Positions 55,459 through 60,908 of a stretch of 60,908 nucleotides of DNA are shown one piece after another. The stretch lies in contig MU278373.1 in the NCBI GenBank assembly GCA_022385755.1, positions 366,092 through 426,999 of the forward strand, written 5' to 3'. The notes under the pieces were generated by a model. It saw nothing but the letters and a program-made list of their open reading frames with translations. It was not told the origin of the DNA and searched no databases. Each line of letters opens with the position of its first letter. Within the stretch, counting starts at the first letter, position 1. The position numbers and the translations under genes were made by a program. The stretch comes from Trametopsis cervina (taxonomy: Eukaryota > Basidiomycota > Agaricomycetes > Polyporales > Irpicaceae).

Positions 55459-58400
55459 TTATTTGTGCGCAGTGTTATGGCGGTACCCTATAACGGCGGA
55501 ACTGGATGGCGTGTTTGTGATTGGCATGGTGCGCCGTGTTTCCGCTTTCTCCATTTGACGGAACCATCGCGAGAAGCCTTTCAGCGTTTTCTTGGTATTT
55601 TCAATCCATCGCTGGTCGGGATTCTCACGCTGTGACTGAATCATGTCGTGCGCGTGGCGAAGCTGTCGAAGCAGTTCATCTGTCTCTTTTAAGAATTCAT
55701 CATCAAGCTAGTTACTGATTAGCTTTGTTAAGTGGTTTTTATGACAAATGACAACATACCGCAAATCCTCCGCCTCCGCCGGCATTCATTCGAAGTAGGC
55801 CATCTTGACCGGTGGGAGGTGGCTTGCTAGGTGATGAGGAAATCTACTAGTGCATTTAGATAACGAGAATAGAGTATGACTGGTGATGACTTACCGGTGA
55901 GCTATTCTGCAATGCGCCCTCAACCTCATCATCTGAGTCTCCAATTTCCATACCCATACGTGCCAACCAGTCGTAGTTGCGCTGTTGCTCGGGTTTCTTG
56001 GCTGATGCGTCCAATGTGTAGAATGGGGGAATGTGATATCGGGTTGCAGATAACCACCACTCCGGAGCAACAGGCCCCACGGCTTGTACTAGATGTTTGC
56101 AGAGAAGGTATGCGTGGTATTTCTGGGCACCACAGTCACATGTCCACTGTGTAATGTCAGTAATATACTTACCTTTGATTGGACTGGACTGAAGGCGTTC
56201 CCAGGAGGCCTTGAAGGCCTTCTGCATTTGCGTGAGACTTTTCGGACGTCCGCCGCCACGGAACGTCAGGAGAGTGTCGAGTGTCGATCGGTAGTTAGGA
56301 ATAGTCTTCGTAATGATCATGAAGTTGGCGAGATCCAGTGATGGCCGGTTGAACATGTGTAAAACAAGCCGTTTCAGGTTGCGCCACAAAGCTTCAACGA
56401 TCATTGTTGTACGATGGCACGGTATACTGCGGGGATTGGCAGATCGTGCCCAGATCTGCCATTTATCATGTGAATACCAGTTGTTCCAGAGATACGCCCA
56501 AACCTCGCATAAACGATTGCGCTCGCAATGTCTATACATTTCGAACACAGCATCCCGGCGTATGTCAGCCGCAGATCGAGGTTGTCCATGACGTTTTGGA
56601 AGCAGTGTATGTTGCGAGGCATGTTTGGCAAAGAGTCGGAGTATTGAGATTCGGTGAGGGGCAGGACAGAAGACGTAGGAGGGTGATTTTGTGGGAATGC
56701 TCTGGGGAATCGGGTCCGTGTCATGTTCCTCAATCTCACGGGCAAGTTGATCAAGTTGACGTCGCAGATCGTCCACCTTATCTGCAACTGGCTCATCGTC
56801 TCCCCACTCCCAATCATCCTCTTCATCTTGCAGCTGTGTACCTGCCCAAAATGTCTCACCGTCACTCTCCTCGGCATCTGCATCAGTTGTAGCACCATCT
56901 TCATTTGTCTGTTCCCTCAAAATAATTGTATTTGAGTCTTCACGGTCAAAATCCTCGTACGACTGTTCCTCAGATATTTCGCGGCTGTGTGCCGGCACCG
57001 ACTTTCCCAGAGGACGAAGGCGGATCCTTGGCAAAGCAGGAGTAATTACTGCAGGCCGACCGCCTAGCAGAAGCCGTACATTAGGAATAGGCCGATCTGG
57101 AGGTAGTGCGATCTAACGGGGGCCTTAGAACTGTGAACTCTAATGAATGCACTGATGTACGTACTGGATTGATCGGATTCTGTTGCATCACTGGAACAAA
57201 GCTTGTCTTAATGTACGTAAACTCGCGTCTCGCTGCTTCCACGTTATACAAACTTGGAACTTCTTTGTTCTTCGATAAACGCTGTTTTAGCGCCCGTAAC
57301 GCGTGCCAAAAACAGAGCTGATGCTTGGCCAGGGGCCACACTTTATGCATGGCATTAATCTCAGACCAGTCTTTGTCAGTTAGAGTATACTCCGGATTAA
57401 CCCCAAGCTTTTTCAACTTGTAGAGAAAGCTGGTTAAGACCGCCTCCTTTGCTCCTGGTGCTGCCTCGTTGCTTGTCTGAATATAGCAGAATGCTAATGG
57501 GATCCCAGATCCTGCAGCACCGCCTACGGCCGAAAAGAGTTCGAAGTTCGCGCCATTGGTCCCAACTGGCCACGAGTGGATAAATATTATATTACGTAAT
57601 AGTAAATGCGGTGATGGCTTACATGTAGAGTCCATCGCCAGCTCTTGGGTATTGCGAGCCCACTCCTTAATGAAATCTGTCACTTGGAATGCAAGCACAC
57701 GGACTCCAGGCACTGCCTCAACATTCAGTAGCCCAACGTTGTGCTCCTTGCCCTTCTGGCAAATAAATTCTTCAGCTGAGTCGACAGGATCTTCGGCTAG
57801 CTTCCAGGCGTGCCGACTGACACAGTGCCAATAATAGTATACTGATTTGGATCGGAAATCTAGCCTAGCCTGGCCTGAGCCTGCGGACTTGCCTTCTGAT
57901 TCCATCTCGAGGATATTACGCCAAATCTGGAAGGTGTCACCCAACATCAGCATGTGTCATGACAACGTGAGAAATGCGCCTTCCTTACCTGGCCTGGGGT
58001 CTGTTTCCGGAAATTCTCTTCAATGTACACCTTCCAGTGATCCGGTAGAGAAATATCGAGATATGCTGGGTGGCAATGAATATGTTTAATCTTGATGTCT
58101 ATAGTGGTCGACTGTTCGGTCACAGCAATATTCAGCCACCCACTGCACTCAAAGCGCTCCATTCGTCGGGTCACCCTTGGCTTGTTTCGCGTTATCTTCT
58201 CTTTATTCTCTCGGTCAGATGACTGTGCACATGTAAACGTGTATACTGTATCACTGGTTTTGATGCGCTCTCTTTTAGAGTGGTAGCTACATCACGTCTG
58301 TCAGCATGACCGAAACTGTAGCTAACACTTGTTGACGCACATCCATCGAAGCTTCTGACACCCTCCAATCATGTCCGCTAGTTGTTCGGCTCGTCCCTTC

Positions 58401-58723
58401 AAGTCGTTTCCCACCACTATATGACCCTGAGTCTCCACCCGGCCTGTCGTCTCCGTCCCCGATTCATCTTGATTCCGGACAAGTTCGCCAAGAAGTGCGG
58501 TCAGTGTAACATCAGGGAACGTCTCCTGGTCATTGTCCTCGCCATCTTGTGCTCGTTTTCGCTTGGCACGCTGTTCCTGCTTTCGTTTTGCGTCCTTCTC
58601 TAAGCAGCTGATGCACCGGAGGGTAAGCTGATTTTCAACACCGGGGTTGGACATTGTTTTGAATTGACTATAAGGCTTGTGTGCATGGCACTGTTTGCAT
58701 CTTTGGCCCCCGTTAGAACTCAT
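55459..58723 (-). CDS. Mutator-like transposase with SWIM zinc finger
   Basis: Seven exons (58341-58723, 57989-58286, 57623-57926, 57161-57565, 55895-57096, 55760-55843, 55459-55707) give 974 aa. The product cuts and inserts the element through a MULE-type DDE nuclease. An N-terminal Cys-rich segment (CKQCHAHKPYSQFK, CISCLEK) leads to FECSGWLNIAV. The nuclease core has AMDSTFGTNGANFELF, LTDKDWSEINAM and HQLCFWHALRALKQRL. A SWIM finger, CDCGAQKYHAYLLCKH, lies near residue 780. The C-terminus is conserved in basidiomycete relatives (GQDGLLR...ENPDQRWIENTKKTLKG). The exon 4 donor is ambiguous (GTACAT at 57160 keeps the frame; GTACGT 4 nt earlier does not). No stop or frameshift is seen. Confidence 0.88.
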
Positions 58724-58796
58724 CTTTACCCAGCTTCTAGGATGCTCAGGATGTGTCGCGACACCATAAAATTGCAATTTGATGCTGAGTTGGTAC

Positions 58797-59105
58797 GTAG
58801 GCGCCCATCGAGTCGAAACAGCGAAAACACCCCTTCACATACAATCTAGCAAATTCATGTGATCTAACAGTTTTCTGGCGTAGTACAGTATGTAGGCTAC
58901 CAGAATATATTAAAATTGTGTCTACTTTCACATGGGAAAGTAGTTTGCTAATTGAATCTGCGGTGTCGATGTTTAGACGCCCGCGCCTCCGCCACATCGC
59001 AAGTGGTAGCGGCGGTCACCTACCGTGTTTGGCAGTGAGGCGCGATGATGCCATCGGTCGGAGTCCGAAAGGCATGGACGATCCGTTGGCTCATTAACGT
59101 CAAGT
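58797..59105 (-). repeat. Right terminal inverted repeat of the MULE
   Basis: 309 bp, inverted copy of 55128-55437. Confidence 0.92.
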
Positions 59106-59114
59106 CTTGGTACA
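59106..59114. repeat. Right 9-bp target site duplication
   Basis: CTTGGTACA directly right of the Mutator-like element. Confidence 0.9.
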
Positions 59115-59367
59115 CAGCGAGCTCGGACCGGGGCTGTGTTGACGAGCGGCAAGACTCGAAAGTCTTGCGAGAGTACGCGGGGTACGACCTTGCGCAGACC
59201 TGATTTCAATCGCAGCCGAGCCCCTCCATGGATAAGAGCGAGGTTGAAGCGTGGTGTTAATACCAGAGCTGTCACTAGTAATTCAGAGAAGAGATCATCT
59301 GCAATCTCTGCTATAAATACCACCGAGCCGCGAACACAAGACACACGCCGTGACAAGGAAACAATGT

Positions 59368-60908
59368 CTGTGTAGCGCGGGACAGCATGGACATAAATGG
59401 TGGGAGTGAAGGTTAATATGTTTAGGGTCGTACGTGCACGGATCCCGACCGATGGAGGACTTACGCCGGTGAGCCTAACAACCTCACGCTTCTTGAGAAA
59501 GATGGGTGGGTTGACCGCGGAAAGTCATGGAGTAACGGGCGAGTGCGGTGGCAAATGATCTGCGTATATAACGGTGAGTAAATAAGATGGACATAGAGAG
59601 GGGGTAGCCACGCACCTGTATCTGCCAACGTCTACAATACCAAGCCGTGCACATCTCCCTTAATCGTCGCTCAAGTTGGCACGTCATGGTTTGGTCTGAG
59701 AGTGAGGAAGAACGTATTCGTACCGTCCCGGCGCATAAATGAGTTCTAGAGTGCAGGTGGTGAACGCAGCTTCATGAGTGATAGAGGTGTACAGTCATGA
59801 GAGTGTTGAACAACGTGAGTAAGTACTCGTGACGCAGTGATTCGGTGACATCACGTTCACATTGGGGTCCTCGGGCAAATCATTTCCCATGTTTGCGGCC
59901 CTTACACTCTCGTCGCTCTACTGTACTCATCAGCTGTTTGACAAGACGACCTATTGCTCCCCTCCTCGCGCTCAGCTCTTGTTTCCTTTCTCGCGTTCTC
60001 TTAACATCTTTCAACGCACTCATGCTGTCTCCGACTCGTCTTCACGTTTTGGGTCGGATACGCGATGCACCTCCGGCTGTTGCTGTCACTTGGATCTCCT
60101 TGTTGCATCTTACAATCCCAAGGGGAGTCGATGTCATCTACTTGTAGGTAACACATCTTGGCACTCATTACTGCAGCTGTAAGCTCATGTACAACATCTT
60201 GCACAGGTTACGATTCCTGAGGTATGAAGAAAAGAATCGTTCCAGTAACGTCTGGCGTATTGGGGTTCTGCGAGATGTGACGCTTTTTGTCCCCAATGCG
60301 TGGGAATTTTCTTTGAATACACTTTTATAAGCATATTTTGTTACCATATTGTATGCTTTTGATGGCATTAGTAGTAGTTATTGACCCATTACCATTTTGT
60401 GTAGTTGAGCGCTTATTTGAGACTTCAAAACTTCCTCGATTTTTACAGCCTCCCCATCTCAAATTTTCCCAGTAATATGTATATCCACATGTAGCCATGA
60501 CATTGGGCTACACTGTGGTCACCTTTATTAAGGAAACCATGCAGGATTGAAAGCAGAAAGTGGGAAACACAATTGCCCTTTTTGGGAAATAAGCGCCCAA
60601 CTTTGATGGGACTTGGGTTTGGCTCATAAAACACTTCCAGCCAAGAGCCCCCCTCATTTCATGTGTATTCCATGTCTCAGTGCTGTTTTATAGACCTAAA
60701 GTAATTGCATTGTCAATGTTTTTCGAGTATTTTATGTTTTCTGAGTTTAATAATGCAGCTACAGCAAAGGTGTACATGGTTAGGAGGGGAGCGAGCCACG
60801 AGCGAAGCGAGTGGCGAGCGACAAGACTGGTGTGAAAGGCAAAGTTCCCTCTACGGTAGTAGACGGGGGCAACTTTCGACGTTAGTCTCATCAGTGCCTC
60901 ACCAGGAT
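59368..60908. other. Unresolved right end
   Basis: Possible upstream exons of the interrupted host gene may lie at 59.4-59.7 kb on the minus strand (ATG at 59687, a GTGCGT...ACGCAG intron near 59559-59614), but phases do not connect to 59367. From 60.2 kb the DNA is AT-rich with no supported gene. A short GC-rich purine-skewed tract lies near 60785-60830. Confidence 0.4.

Larger units (their letters stand above)
55128..59105 (-). mobile_element. Complete Mutator-like element (MULE)
   Basis: A 3978-bp DNA transposon with ~310-bp terminal inverted repeats beginning ACTTGACGTTAATGAGCC at both ends, flanked by a perfect 9-bp target duplication (CTTGGTACA), the hallmark length for Mutator. It carries one transposase gene on the minus strand, with the stop 21 bp inside the left repeat. 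The intact gene and near-identical ends suggest recent insertion. Confidence 0.93.
54727..59367 (-). pseudogene. Unrecognised host gene split by the Mutator-like element
   Basis: Terminal exons 54727-54780 (HEGAAVRLRPLPARFIG, stop) and 54862-54940 (ADDARVNLCATVRRLAPALI) are linked by a GTGAGC...TTCAG intron in phase 0. The next exon upstream begins at 59133, runs to the insertion point and resumes on the other side down to 55076 (SELAVY before, then DNTNMQSALLYVVHG). Its pre-insertion length of 71 nt fits phase 2 at the next junction. A 55-bp intron (59134-59188) leads to an earlier exon (59189-59367, LIHGGARLRLKSGLRK). The 5' part is unresolved and no family is recognised. The consistent phases support a real gene whose exon was hit by the transposon. 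Confidence 0.45.

Noticed and set aside
55236..55493. Open frames inside the MULE inverted repeats
   Set aside because: The same peptide appears from both repeats simply because they are copies; it has no start context or domain.
56140..56175. GTAAGT...ACACAG as an intron in the MULE transposase
   Set aside because: It would be only 26 bp, and the sequence it removes (KYITDITQ) fits the conserved run-up to the SWIM finger.

Overview
The window looks like nuclear DNA of a filamentous basidiomycete (Agaricomycetes). Coding regions are split by many short GT-AG introns, mostly about 49-90 bp. There is a clustered nitrate-assimilation locus, a tRNA-Pro with a 37/38 intron, and basidiomycete-type transposons (Plavaka, a Mutator-like element, Ty3/gypsy). 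No database search was possible; exon coordinates come from reading-frame continuity, splice-site consensus and phase arithmetic.

Left part (1-25 kb), poor in host genes. It holds an F-box/LRR-like gene with an in-frame stop (1960-3219), an unrecognised two-exon gene fragment (3789-4330), a decayed Plavaka transposon (4380-6134), a relic end of a Mutator-like element (6294-6452), and an AT-rich island with two small unknown genes and decayed coding fragments (about 6.7-10.1 kb). Then come tRNA-Pro(CGG), a pyrimidine-rich repeat tract, and an intact 7-exon MFS sugar transporter (11200-13363). A complete, apparently very young Ty3/gypsy retrotransposon follows (13677-19351): its LTRs look identical and its gag-pol frame is uninterrupted. 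After it lies a ~4.7-kb array of highly diverged tandem repeats (20.4-25.1 kb).

Right part (25-53.3 kb), gene-rich. Two tandem zinc alcohol dehydrogenases share exon structure (25218-28524). After a possible small gene and a single-pass membrane protein comes the nitrate cluster: nitrite reductase (31902-36705, minus, 22 exons), nitrate reductase (37520-41374, minus, 18 exons including 12- and 13-bp microexons) and an NRT2-type nitrate transporter (41960-44119, plus), divergent from nitrate reductase across a GATA-rich promoter. The three products import nitrate and reduce it to nitrite and then ammonium. Further right are a large disordered protein with acidic-Trp motifs (possible mitotic-exit/SIN Byr4-like), a Pro/Ser/Thr-rich single-pass membrane protein, and PCNA with a charged insertion of about 125 residues.

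Right end (53.3-60.9 kb). A complete Mutator-like element (55128-59105) has ~310-bp terminal inverted repeats, a perfect 9-bp target duplication and an apparently intact 974-aa transposase. It appears to have landed inside an exon of an unrecognised host gene whose reading frame is phase-consistent across the insertion. The two complete, young-looking elements next to relics of the same classes suggest ongoing transposition here.
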